This document shows, piece by piece, positions 50,726-58,737 of a DNA stretch of 64,000 bases. The translations under genes were made by a program, and so were the position numbers. The stretch lies in contig NZ_CP059732.1 in assembly GCF_014117325.1 (NCBI RefSeq), forward strand, positions 5,407,001-5,471,000, read 5' to 3'. This DNA is from Spirosoma foliorum (GTDB lineage Bacteria > Bacteroidota > Bacteroidia > Cytophagales > Spirosomataceae). The number at the start of each line of letters is the position of its first letter. Position 1 is the first letter of the stretch. The notes under the pieces were generated by a model. The model was not told the origin of the DNA, made no database searches, and was given only the letters and a program-made list of their open reading frames with translations.

Positions 50726-51265
50726 ATGGACAGCATTAATCAACAACAGCCGGAAGACAATCACGAAGATTTGACAGGCACCGAAGCTGGCAAGAAAATT
50801 AAAGACTTAGTCGGCAAAAGTAGTACCTGCTATTTCTGCACGAAGATCACCACTGGAGAACCCTTGAAAACCAGGCCCATGTCGGTACAGAAGGTAGACG
50901 AAGGCGGTAGTTTCTGGTTTTTAAGCGCAGCTGACAGTCATAAAAATGCAGAGATAGAGACTGACAACAAAGTTCAGCTCCTCTTCCAGGGCTCTGATTA
51001 TTCCGATTTCCTAAGTGTATACGGAGTGGCTACTATTTCTAAAGACAAGCAACTCATCAAGGAACTGTGGGAACCCATTTTGAAAACGTGGTTTACAGAA
51101 GGCGAGGATGACCCGCGTATTACAGTACTAAAAGTAGACGTTCAGGAAGGCTACTATTGGGACAATAAACATGGCAATGCAGTGGCCTTTGTCAAGACCA
51201 TTGCGGGTGCAATTATGGGTAAAACCCTGGATGATTCCATTGAAGGAACATTAAGAGTATCCTAG
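50726..51265 (+). CDS. Pyridoxamine 5'-phosphate oxidase-like protein (general stress protein 26 type)
   Basis: A 179-residue split-barrel flavin-binding protein. GKSSTCYFCTKITTGEPLKT, RPMSVQKVDEGGSFWFLSAA, NKVQLLFQG, FLSVYGVATISKDK and RITVLKVDVQEGYYWDNKHG follow the Pyrid_ox_like family. Related proteins bind FMN or FAD and are induced by stress; they are not the true PdxH. It lies directly after copy A of the MITE-like element. Confidence 0.88.
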   Translation: MDSINQQQPEDNHEDLTGTEAGKKIKDLVGKSSTCYFCTKITTGEPLKTRPMSVQKVDEGGSFWFLSAADSHKNAEIETDNKVQLLFQGSDYSDFLSVYGVATISKDKQLIKELWEPILKTWFTEGEDDPRITVLKVDVQEGYYWDNKHGNAVAFVKTIAGAIMGKTLDDSIEGTLRVS

Positions 51266-51335
51266 CGAATTGGTCCGTTTGTGCTATCAGGTCTGCGTCC
51301 TCACCGATCTGGTAGCACAAACTTCACCCCTGTCT

Positions 51336-52562
51336 TTATTCCCGTCGAATGGCTTCAACCGGATCAAGCCGGGCTGCTCGCATGGCGGGGTAAGTACCGA
51401 AAATAACGCCGATCAGCATCGCAATCACCATGATGATCATAAACGTATTCCAGGTATACGCCATCTGAAAAGGTACATCGGTAAGGGCTTTTACGATCGG
51501 TACAAAAGCCATCGTACTCAACAGTCCCAGCGCCAGGCCAAGCAAACTACCAAAGGTTGAAATCGTAATGGATTCCGAGAGAAATTGCCACAATATATCC
51601 TGTTTTTTCGCGCCGAGGGCTTTGCGAACGCCTATTTCTACTGTTCGCTCTGTTACCGAAATCAGCAGGACATTCATTACCCCAATGCCGCCAACCAGCA
51701 CCGAAATTCCTACGATCATACCCATAATCAGACGAAACAGGAGAAACCCTTTAGCCACCTGACTCACACGCTGCTCGTTCGTAATAATCGAAAAATCAGC
51801 CAGCTTGGCTTTCATGTTGGTAGTGAGCCAGTTCTCGATCTGTTTTTTCAGTTTAGGCACTTCCTCAACATTTTTGGCTTCAATGATACCCATTGGCGGG
51901 GTAGCTTTTAGAACGCTATCCGGAAAGAGCGTAACGGGCATCATCAACTGCCCAACTTTGGCATCTTTATCCGCCGAAATCCCGATAACGGTCAGCAAGG
52001 TACCTTTATACACAACTTGTTGATTGATCGCCGTTTTCTCGGGCTTCTTTCCTACCAGTTGCTTCGCCAAGCGCTGATTGATAACCGCAACAGAGCGCTT
52101 CGTTTTCAGGTCGGTTTCACTAAACACAACGCCGTGCAGCAACTGTATGTCGGGATGCAGTGGCAAGCTCATACCCGTAACAATTGTACCCATAAGGCGA
52201 TTATCAGCCTTTGCGGTAATTTCATCGCTTTGGCGACTATAGAGGTAACCCTTTGCTGGTTTTGTCAGACTCGCCCGCAGCTTTAGGAAAGAATCGTAGT
52301 TCAGGTAATCGTAATTCTGTTTCTTCACTCCAACCTCATTCACCGATTTATAAAGATTGGGTTGGATCAGAATGGAATTGAGCGATGTCGTTTTCGTGAT
52401 CTGCTCCTGAGCATACTGCTCCATCCCATCAATCAGTGACAGCATAGCCACTAGCGCGGCCACGCCAATGACAATACCCAATATCGACAGAATAGTATGA
52501 AAAAAGCGCGTCCGAATATTTTGGAGGGCCGTCGCAAACGAAACCAGGATTTTCTTGACCAT
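51336..52562 (-). CDS. MacB-like ABC transporter permease
   Basis: A 408-residue inner membrane protein: one N-terminal helix (RTRFFHTILSILGIVIGVAA), a large periplasmic MacB_PCD domain (about 45-260), then three C-terminal FtsX helices including VGGIGVMNVLLISVTERTVE and the cytoplasmic EIGVRKALGAKK loop. Such permeases work with a MacB-type ATPase in export of lipoproteins, peptides or in signalling. No ATPase gene is adjacent, so the partner is elsewhere. C-terminus RLDPVEAIRRE is typical. Confidence 0.92.
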   Translation of the reverse strand: MVKKILVSFATALQNIRTRFFHTILSILGIVIGVAALVAMLSLIDGMEQYAQEQITKTTSLNSILIQPNLYKSVNEVGVKKQNYDYLNYDSFLKLRASLTKPAKGYLYSRQSDEITAKADNRLMGTIVTGMSLPLHPDIQLLHGVVFSETDLKTKRSVAVINQRLAKQLVGKKPEKTAINQQVVYKGTLLTVIGISADKDAKVGQLMMPVTLFPDSVLKATPPMGIIEAKNVEEVPKLKKQIENWLTTNMKAKLADFSIITNEQRVSQVAKGFLLFRLIMGMIVGISVLVGGIGVMNVLLISVTERTVEIGVRKALGAKKQDILWQFLSESITISTFGSLLGLALGLLSTMAFVPIVKALTDVPFQMAYTWNTFMIIMVIAMLIGVIFGTYPAMRAARLDPVEAIRRE

Positions 52563-52658
52563 GAGCGGTGCAGTGCTAGCGTAGAAGCCTTAAAGTAAGG
52601 CACTTTACTAACTCAATGCGACGCTTATGTGATGAGAGGTTTTCTGACTGATTTCTTC

Positions 52659-53309
52659 TTAAGCAAAAGGTGAACCTTTTTGGGTTAAATATCGGCCAAT
52701 GTTAAACGAGATGCCATTCAGTATATCAACGTCTTTGTGCCAGCTATTACCTGCCACCGGGCCGCCGTCGCGGTCATCATTAGGAGTAGCTACGGTCACC
52801 TTTTTGGCTTGGGTCGTAATCCAGATTACTTTCTCTACGCCGAATTTCAGTAGTTTCTCTGTTTTCTGGAAAATATAGCTATCGCTGGTAACATCTGTGG
52901 GATCGGCAGTAATATCCACTTCAATCACGACCTTAGGAGGCACCTGGGCATAAAACTCATCAATGGCTTCGATGGGTAAGGTAGCATTATCGAAAATGAG
53001 AATATCACCCGCTAAATTATTGCGCTTGTCAAGATGAAGACCCGACTCACTGGAAAGGATTATGAAATCATCTTCACTTAACTCCTTAAAAAGCAATCGT
53101 TGAACATAGGCCACAACAAATGATTGTAATGCACTTGAACCCATAATTTCTGAAAACGTTTTTGTGCCTGCCAATACCTCCAGATAGCCTTTGTAATGAA
53201 TAGGCTTACCATCCATGATTTCGTAAATCAGGTACTCAGGCACTTTCGTCTTGGGCTTTCTCCCTTGCACTCCAGATTTGGTTGCTATCATTTCCCGCTC
53301 AGTTTTCAC
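52659..53309 (-). CDS. Uma2-family (DUF820) putative endonuclease
   Basis: A 216-residue protein with the Uma2 fold: YEIMDGKPIHYKGYLEVLAG, LHLDKRNNLAGDILIFDNAT (the catalytic Asp), PPKVVIEVDITAD and KLLKFGVEKVIWITTQ. This is the PD-(D/E)xK-like family, abundant in cyanobacteria and found in Bacteroidota; nuclease activity is assumed from the fold and a biological role is unknown. Family copies often move as single genes. An alternative start at the second ATG (MIATKS) is possible. Copy B of the MITE-like element begins 70 bases upstream. Confidence 0.85.
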   Translation of the reverse strand: MKTEREMIATKSGVQGRKPKTKVPEYLIYEIMDGKPIHYKGYLEVLAGTKTFSEIMGSSALQSFVVAYVQRLLFKELSEDDFIILSSESGLHLDKRNNLAGDILIFDNATLPIEAIDEFYAQVPPKVVIEVDITADPTDVTSDSYIFQKTEKLLKFGVEKVIWITTQAKKVTVATPNDDRDGGPVAGNSWHKDVDILNGISFNIGRYLTQKGSPFA

Positions 53310-53378
53310 TAGTCAAAGATACCCCAAATTTATTATTTGCTTTCCAGTGCTTCGCTATTCTATTAATCGTATCCTCGA

Positions 53379-53608
53379 TCTGTGTCCTCATCTAGCGTGT
53401 ATACACATCTTATTTCGATCGCGTAGCGATCCAATGTTTGTAGAAAATAGCTAATCGGCTCCTTATGTTGGTCGCGTAGCGACCGAATTAAGCCCAGGTC
53501 CGATCGCTACGCGACCCAAAAAGGGGTGGGGATTACTTGCGTTTCTACAAACATTCGATGCCTACGGCATCACTAGAAATGTGTATATACGCTAGGTGAG
53601 GACACAGA
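53379..53608 (+). mobile_element. MITE-like folded element, copy B
   Basis: About 230 bases, terminal inverted repeats of about 30 bp (53379-53408 with 53579-53608) matching at roughly 28 positions. The internal pairings and hairpins are the same as in copy A, and the loop of GATGCCTACGGCATC is one base shorter than in copy A while its stem is kept. It fills the gap between the Uma2 gene and the VCBS gene. Confidence 0.8.
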
Positions 53609-53629
53609 CCAAGGATACAAAAAATACTA

Positions 53630-55975
53630 TTATTTGCTCAACCTAAACGTCCTCACAGCTTTCCCGGTAGCGCCTACCAATAATTCCGTTTTCCCCGCAA
53701 CCTGTACCGTCGCCAGATCGCGAACGTCGCCGTCCCATAATAAACCCGATTGCTCCATCGGTACGTAAGCAAACTGACCTTTGCCTTTATTCAGAAACAG
53801 TTGCCCCCGGTTGGCATCTTCCTTACCTAATCGAACGCGGTTGTATTCTCGATTTCCACCGATTAGCAAATCCGGCAAGCCATCTTGATTGACATCAGCA
53901 GTTGTCAGTGCATAGGCAGGGGCCATCTGTGCCTCAATGGGTAACGGCTGCATGGTAAATTTTGGCGTTGCTCCTCCGTCATTATGAAATAACACCGTTT
54001 GCAGCGTTGTAGCGTCAAGTTTCTGGGCGCGGTTTAATTCTTCGGGGTCAAACAAATCAGTGATCCTTGCCTTTGAATAGCTGATATAATCCGGGAATTT
54101 CTTCCGCAACGTCACCACCTGATCGAGCATTTCGTCGCGGGCGTTAAACGGATGCGGTTCTCCATTGGCACGACCCGTTCGGTCGTAACCGGCCAACACG
54201 GGTAACAGCGAACCAGCTACATTCTTAATACCATACAATGTTAAGGGCCGATTGGGAGAAGCCTGAAGCTGGCTATTTAGCCCGGCGTTGGCGGCTATAA
54301 TGTCGGGGTTTCCGTCGTTATCAATATCCTGAACCAACAGGCGATTCCAGCAGCCAGTTGTGCCAGGCAGCCAGTCGGCAAGTGGCTGAAGCTTTCCCTG
54401 TTGAAAGGTGAATGCCTGAATAGGACCAAAATCGGTAGCCACGAGTAGCTCGGGGCGTTTGTCGTGGTTGAGATCAGCAAAGGCGGCATCGGTTACCATC
54501 CCCAATCTGGCCAGAACAGGTTGCAGACTTGCTGGTTCGGCAAAGTGTCCCTTGCCATCATTCAGTAATAAATGACTGACAGGAAGTTCGGGGTAGTGAC
54601 CCGGTACAACTCTGGCTCCAACGAATAAATCCTGATCACCGTCATCGTCAATATCGGCAGCACGCACGCAGGACGCACTCGCCCGAACATCAGGCAATGT
54701 GCTGGATTTTGTCAGATGACCTTTTCCATCGTTCAGGTATAATCGCATCTGCAAGCGAGCATCACCAACCGGGAGTTCATATCCAGCACTACTGACGACC
54801 AAATCTAAATCGAGGTCACCATCGACATCAACCCATGTGGCTCCTGCATCTTCACAAGCCCGATCGGTGAGTAAGGCTGGCTGGGACATGGGCGTAAATC
54901 CAGCGGGGCTAGCCAGAAGAACCTGACCACCCTGACCGCGCCCACCGCCAACAAAAACATCCGGCTGCCCATCGCCATTCGCATCGCCAACGGCGAAATA
55001 CGGCCCTGTTTGAGATAGCATATACGGCAACAACGGTTGAATTTTGAAATCATTAATGGCTTCCTGTTGATGCGTTATGGCGATCTCATTATCTGCTTGC
55101 CAGTAGGATTTGGGCAAAACGGGCGGAGCCATTTCGCCTGTTGGTGCATAGATAATCGTAAGCGGTTCCGTAATTCGAGTTGGCCGAACAAGCTGCGTTT
55201 TACCATCGGCCCAACGAATCCGTACAGAATCCACCGCTGTTGTTTTGCCCAGTCCAAACAGCAAGGGCACGTACATGGACGACTGAAATCCACGAACCGG
55301 CATGAACTCCTGTATCTGTATTTGACCACCTGCCCAAACGGTGGCGCGTGCTCCCATTATTTTCGCAGGGTTCGGACTTTTTAGTTGAAGACTAAGGTGA
55401 TTATTTCCACCCTGCTTATCAGCATGGTTTTCGTAGATACTGGCTTCGGCATTCACATTATTGACGACCAAGTCTAAATCACCGTCGTTGTCCAGATCGG
55501 CATAAATTGCCCCGTTCGATTGCGATGGCTCGTTCAATCCCCAGGCTTTTGTTTCGTTCGTAAACGTTAACCGTTTATCTGGATCGCCGGACTGGTTTCG
55601 GTAGATGTAATCAGGTGCATCGATGCTGGGCATTTTAGCAATCACATCCATCGGATTCGACTGGGCCCCGGTTTGGCGCACCTTCAGCTGCTCGTCCATC
55701 GTAAACTTCAGGAATTCCATATTCGTGTAATCGCGGGCATAGCCGTTGCTCACAAACAGGTCTTTCCAGCCGTCATTATCAAAATCGGCAAACAGTCCCG
55801 CCCAGCTCCAGTCGGTATTTGACACTCCCGCCAGTTGCCCAATTTCGCTGAAGATAGGAAGAGGGGGACGAAAGGAAGAGGGGGACGAAAGGGAGGAAAG
55901 GGATTTGTCGTTGTCTTTTCCCTCTCGTCCCCTTCCTCCCCCTCTTCCCTCTACTCCCTCCCCCGTCCCCCACAT
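53630..55975 (-). CDS. VCBS/ASPIC-UnbV repeat protein, C-terminal part of a frameshifted gene
   Basis: A frame of 781 codons lacking its own start region; its first 45 or so codons run through the palindromic insertion at 55857-55973 and are not native. After that come FSEIGQLAGVSNTDWSWAGL, FADFDNDGWKDLFVSNGY, the ASPIC/UnbV domain (about 190-280, GARATVWAGGQIQIQEFMPV and DSVRIRWADGK) and several more VCBS/FG-GAP blades with DxDxDG calcium loops. It is the downstream part of the protein encoded at 55779-57053. The product is probably not made as it stands unless the frame is restored. Confidence 0.88.
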   Translation of the reverse strand: MWGTGEGVEGRGGGRGREGKDNDKSLSSLSSPSSFRPPLPIFSEIGQLAGVSNTDWSWAGLFADFDNDGWKDLFVSNGYARDYTNMEFLKFTMDEQLKVRQTGAQSNPMDVIAKMPSIDAPDYIYRNQSGDPDKRLTFTNETKAWGLNEPSQSNGAIYADLDNDGDLDLVVNNVNAEASIYENHADKQGGNNHLSLQLKSPNPAKIMGARATVWAGGQIQIQEFMPVRGFQSSMYVPLLFGLGKTTAVDSVRIRWADGKTQLVRPTRITEPLTIIYAPTGEMAPPVLPKSYWQADNEIAITHQQEAINDFKIQPLLPYMLSQTGPYFAVGDANGDGQPDVFVGGGRGQGGQVLLASPAGFTPMSQPALLTDRACEDAGATWVDVDGDLDLDLVVSSAGYELPVGDARLQMRLYLNDGKGHLTKSSTLPDVRASASCVRAADIDDDGDQDLFVGARVVPGHYPELPVSHLLLNDGKGHFAEPASLQPVLARLGMVTDAAFADLNHDKRPELLVATDFGPIQAFTFQQGKLQPLADWLPGTTGCWNRLLVQDIDNDGNPDIIAANAGLNSQLQASPNRPLTLYGIKNVAGSLLPVLAGYDRTGRANGEPHPFNARDEMLDQVVTLRKKFPDYISYSKARITDLFDPEELNRAQKLDATTLQTVLFHNDGGATPKFTMQPLPIEAQMAPAYALTTADVNQDGLPDLLIGGNREYNRVRLGKEDANRGQLFLNKGKGQFAYVPMEQSGLLWDGDVRDLATVQVAGKTELLVGATGKAVRTFRLSK

Positions 55976-57053
55976 TCAATTGCAACATATTGCGCATGGT
56001 TTGGTGGTGAAAACCGGCCCGGAGGAGCTGGTTGTATTTATCGTAATTATCGTCGCCGGAAGTTAACTTGATGCGCTCATTTCCTTCGGGAAGCATGTCG
56101 AGGGTTAGCAGATCGATTCGGCCATCGTTGTTTACATCGGCCGCATCGGAGCCCATTGAATAGAGCGAGGTATGGCCCATAGACTCCCGCACAACCTCTT
56201 CGAATTGGCCGTTCTGCTGGTTGATGTAGAGATAATCGTTTTCGTTGTAGTCGTTCGAGACGTAGAAGTCGAGCCAGCCGTCATTATTGAAATCACTAAC
56301 AGCCACGCCCAGGCCAAAGCTCAGGACGTTAGACACCATTCCTGACGAGTTTGATACGTCAACAAATTTGCCGCCCGTGTTTCGATCGTTTCGGTATAAC
56401 TTGCTGGAGTAATTGGGATTCGTCTGTTGTTTAAAATCAGCAATCATGCGGCTGAATCCTGCAAACTCCTGCACCGAGTGGTTGAGCAAAAAGCAGTCCA
56501 GATCACCATCGCGATCATAGTCAAAGAAGGCGGCCTGGGTTGAATAGGCTGGATCATCGAGACCATATTCGGCGGCTTTTTCCGAGAACGTCAAGTTCTT
56601 GTTATTGATAAAAAGCAGGTTCCGACGAAGCCGCGCATCCGTTGCCGCCGAGCGACAAACGTAAAGATCGAGCCAGCCATCGGCATTAATATCAACCACC
56701 GAAACGCCGGTGTTCCAGCCATCGGCAGCACCAACGCCCGCCTTGTCGGTAATGTCCTCAAAAGTTACTTTGCCCGAACCGGGTTCGGTTTTATTCAGGT
56801 AGAGTTTGTTGGCGTTCAGGTTGCCGGTGAAGTATAAGTCAGTCAGGCCGTCGTTGTTGAAATCGCCCGCTGCTACGCCCCCGCCGTTGTAGAAATAACC
56901 GTATTTCAGGACGTTGAATTCAGGCGATTCGTCCAGCGTATTTTTAAAGGTAATGTTCGTTTGGGAGGACGGGAGTTTCTCAAATAACGTATCAGTATTG
57001 TCGCAGGAAGCGAAAAAGATCAGGCAAAAAAGCAAACAGCATATAAATTTCAT
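55779..57053 (-). CDS. VCBS/ASPIC-UnbV repeat lipoprotein, N-terminal part of a frameshifted gene
   Basis: A 424-codon frame with a lipoprotein signal (LIFFASC, Cys17) and several VCBS/FG-GAP blades carrying calcium loops such as DFNNDGLTDLYF, DINADGWLDLYV, DYDRDGDLDCFL and DFNNDGWLDFYV. It reads into the purine-rich insertion at 55973 and ends out of frame at 55779. The complete protein would have about 1,100 residues and be a surface lipoprotein made after SusC and SusD. Proteins of this kind often accompany SusC/SusD pairs and probably bind or process glycans; the exact role is unknown. Confidence 0.88.
   Translation of the reverse strand: MKFICCLLFCLIFFASCDNTDTLFEKLPSSQTNITFKNTLDESPEFNVLKYGYFYNGGGVAAGDFNNDGLTDLYFTGNLNANKLYLNKTEPGSGKVTFEDITDKAGVGAADGWNTGVSVVDINADGWLDLYVCRSAATDARLRRNLLFINNKNLTFSEKAAEYGLDDPAYSTQAAFFDYDRDGDLDCFLLNHSVQEFAGFSRMIADFKQQTNPNYSSKLYRNDRNTGGKFVDVSNSSGMVSNVLSFGLGVAVSDFNNDGWLDFYVSNDYNENDYLYINQQNGQFEEVVRESMGHTSLYSMGSDAADVNNDGRIDLLTLDMLPEGNERIKLTSGDDNYDKYNQLLRAGFHHQTMRNMLQLNVGDGGGSRGKRGRKGTRGKRQRQIPFLPFVPLFLSSPSSYLQRNWATGGSVKYRLELGGTVCRF
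55857..55973. repeat. Palindromic G/C-strand-biased insertion with 17-bp tandem repeats inside the VCBS gene
   Basis: About 117-118 bases of purine-rich then pyrimidine-rich sequence. It starts with two exact 17-bp units (55857-55873 and 55874-55890, GGAAGAGGGGGACGAAA). The far half (to about 55948) is largely complementary, ending CCCCCTCTTCC. It shifts the reading frame of the host gene by one position; removing about 118 bases, or adding one 17-bp unit, would restore it. Confidence 0.85.
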
Positions 57054-57064
57054 AGCGTCAATGT

Positions 57065-57148
57065 AAACACGGAGATACGGAGAATAGCACGGAGGTAACA
57101 GAGAAATCTTCTCCGTATCTCCGTGTTGTTCTCCGTATCTCCGTGTTT
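57065..57148. repeat. CACGGAGATACGG-type inverted repeat with a doubled right arm
   Basis: Left arm 57065-57084 pairs with either of two tandem right arms (57109-57127 and 57129-57148). It lies between the SusD gene and the VCBS gene on the minus strand and may lower expression of the latter. Confidence 0.85.
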
Positions 57149-57165
57149 AATACGGTTATAAGAAA

Positions 57166-58719
57166 TTAGTTTTTATCCCACCACAATGGTGTCGTTACCT
57201 TATCGGCACCGCCTAGGAGCGATACGGCTTTAGCAGCCTCCGTTGCATTGGTTTGTTGTTCAACCAGCAGAATTGGGATACGACGGAGAACACCACCCGC
57301 CGGAATATCCGGGTTATCAGAGTTCACGACGGGGTACAGTTTTGGAAAGCGTGTCCGGCGATACTCAGCCCAACCTTCAAAGCCATCCGGGAAGATAGCC
57401 AGCCATTTCTGTGTACCAATCTGCTCCCGCTGAATAGCTTCGGTGCTACCCCAGGCCACTGGAATATTGCTTAACGGTGCTGATTTCAGATAATCATTCG
57501 GTGCCACTGGCGTTTTTGTGCTGGTCTGATAAGCACTGATAGCCGCAGCGCTTGTTACGCCCCATTGGGTCAATGACATAGCGATACCCTTGTTATAGAA
57601 GTCCTTCGCCGTACCACCCATGCTCCAGCCATTCAACGCTCCTTCGGCCATCAGGAAATAAGCCTCGGCAGTTGCCATTACGTTCTGAGCGGTTCCCAAA
57701 CCGGTCGATGTCCAGCGTTGGCCCACGTGCGAGTTAGCATCTGCGACGTTAGCAGGATCGGTTAACTGTGTCGTAGCCAGACCATTGCGCAAACCTTCGT
57801 ACGTATTGGTTTTTACGGCAGGCAGGAAGTAGGTTGGCAGACGTGGGTCTTCGTAGCCTTTCAGTACCGATTCCATAGCCGCACTCATCCGGAACTCGTT
57901 CCAGTCCGACATAATAGCCAGACCATTGTTGTCTCCGCCTTTGGTGCTACGGGCCACTAAAGCGTCATCGTCGGGGCTGGTTGCCAGCACGCCACCCGCT
58001 ACCGCTGCTTCTGCTTCGGTTTTGGCACGGGCGGGATCAACTTTCGAGATCCGCAATGCCAGCCGGAGACGGAGGGTGTTGGCAAACTTGATCCATTTGT
58101 TCACATCGCCACCATAGATCAGATCGAATGATCCATATGGCTTTTCCGACGTTTTGGTTTTCAGCAGCGTCGTAGCAGCGGCTAACTTCTTGAAGAAGTC
58201 ATCATAGATTTTATCCTGCGCATCGTACGCTACCGACGTAGCGGGTTCACCGGCTTTGAAGTACGGGATTGGGCCAACATAATCGGTCCAGCGGTGAAAC
58301 GAATACACCCACCAGATGTTCGCCAGTGCATTTTCTGCCGAACTGGCATCGGTATTAGCCAAAATGGTTTTCAACTGGGGCACTACCTCCGTGTACTGGG
58401 CCGTCCAGGGCCCCTGTAGCCAGTCCATCCGAATCACGAACCGATCAGAAGGAAAGTACGTGGCAACGCAAGCAAAATACTGGGCGTACTGATCAGAAAA
58501 CAGGTTTTGACCAACCTGATAGTTACCACCGGGAAGCGTTGCTGCCGATTGTGCTTTCGAAAATAAGTAAGGAATTTCGCCCGCACCAATAACTGATATT
58601 TTGGTTTGGTTAGTGTTGATCTCTTCGAAATTCTTCGTGCAGCCAACAGCCCAGAACAACGGAGCCGATAGGCTTGCCGCCACGAGCGTTTGCCGCAATA
58701 GCTTTTTATAGGATGTCAT
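57166..58719 (-). CDS. SusD/RagB-family nutrient-binding lipoprotein
   Basis: A 517-residue lipoprotein (lipobox AVGC, Cys27) of the SusD-like group with TPR helices. Segments such as FEEINTNQTKIS, SSAENALANIWWVYSFHRWTD, PYGSFDLIYGGDVNKWIKFA and NTLRLRLALRISKVD are typical, as is the C-terminal GFEGWAEYRRTRFPKLYPV. It forms the lid of a SusC transporter on the outer membrane. The gene follows the SusC gene by 18 bases in the same operon. The bound glycan or peptide is not predictable. Confidence 0.94.
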   Translation of the reverse strand: MTSYKKLLRQTLVAASLSAPLFWAVGCTKNFEEINTNQTKISVIGAGEIPYLFSKAQSAATLPGGNYQVGQNLFSDQYAQYFACVATYFPSDRFVIRMDWLQGPWTAQYTEVVPQLKTILANTDASSAENALANIWWVYSFHRWTDYVGPIPYFKAGEPATSVAYDAQDKIYDDFFKKLAAATTLLKTKTSEKPYGSFDLIYGGDVNKWIKFANTLRLRLALRISKVDPARAKTEAEAAVAGGVLATSPDDDALVARSTKGGDNNGLAIMSDWNEFRMSAAMESVLKGYEDPRLPTYFLPAVKTNTYEGLRNGLATTQLTDPANVADANSHVGQRWTSTGLGTAQNVMATAEAYFLMAEGALNGWSMGGTAKDFYNKGIAMSLTQWGVTSAAAISAYQTSTKTPVAPNDYLKSAPLSNIPVAWGSTEAIQREQIGTQKWLAIFPDGFEGWAEYRRTRFPKLYPVVNSDNPDIPAGGVLRRIPILLVEQQTNATEAAKAVSLLGGADKVTTPLWWDKN

Positions 58720-58737
58720 AATGACGATAGTTTCGAG

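Noticed and set aside
55857..55890. Tandem 17-bp repeats as a CRISPR array
   Set aside because: Units are directly adjacent without spacers, and no cas genes are present.
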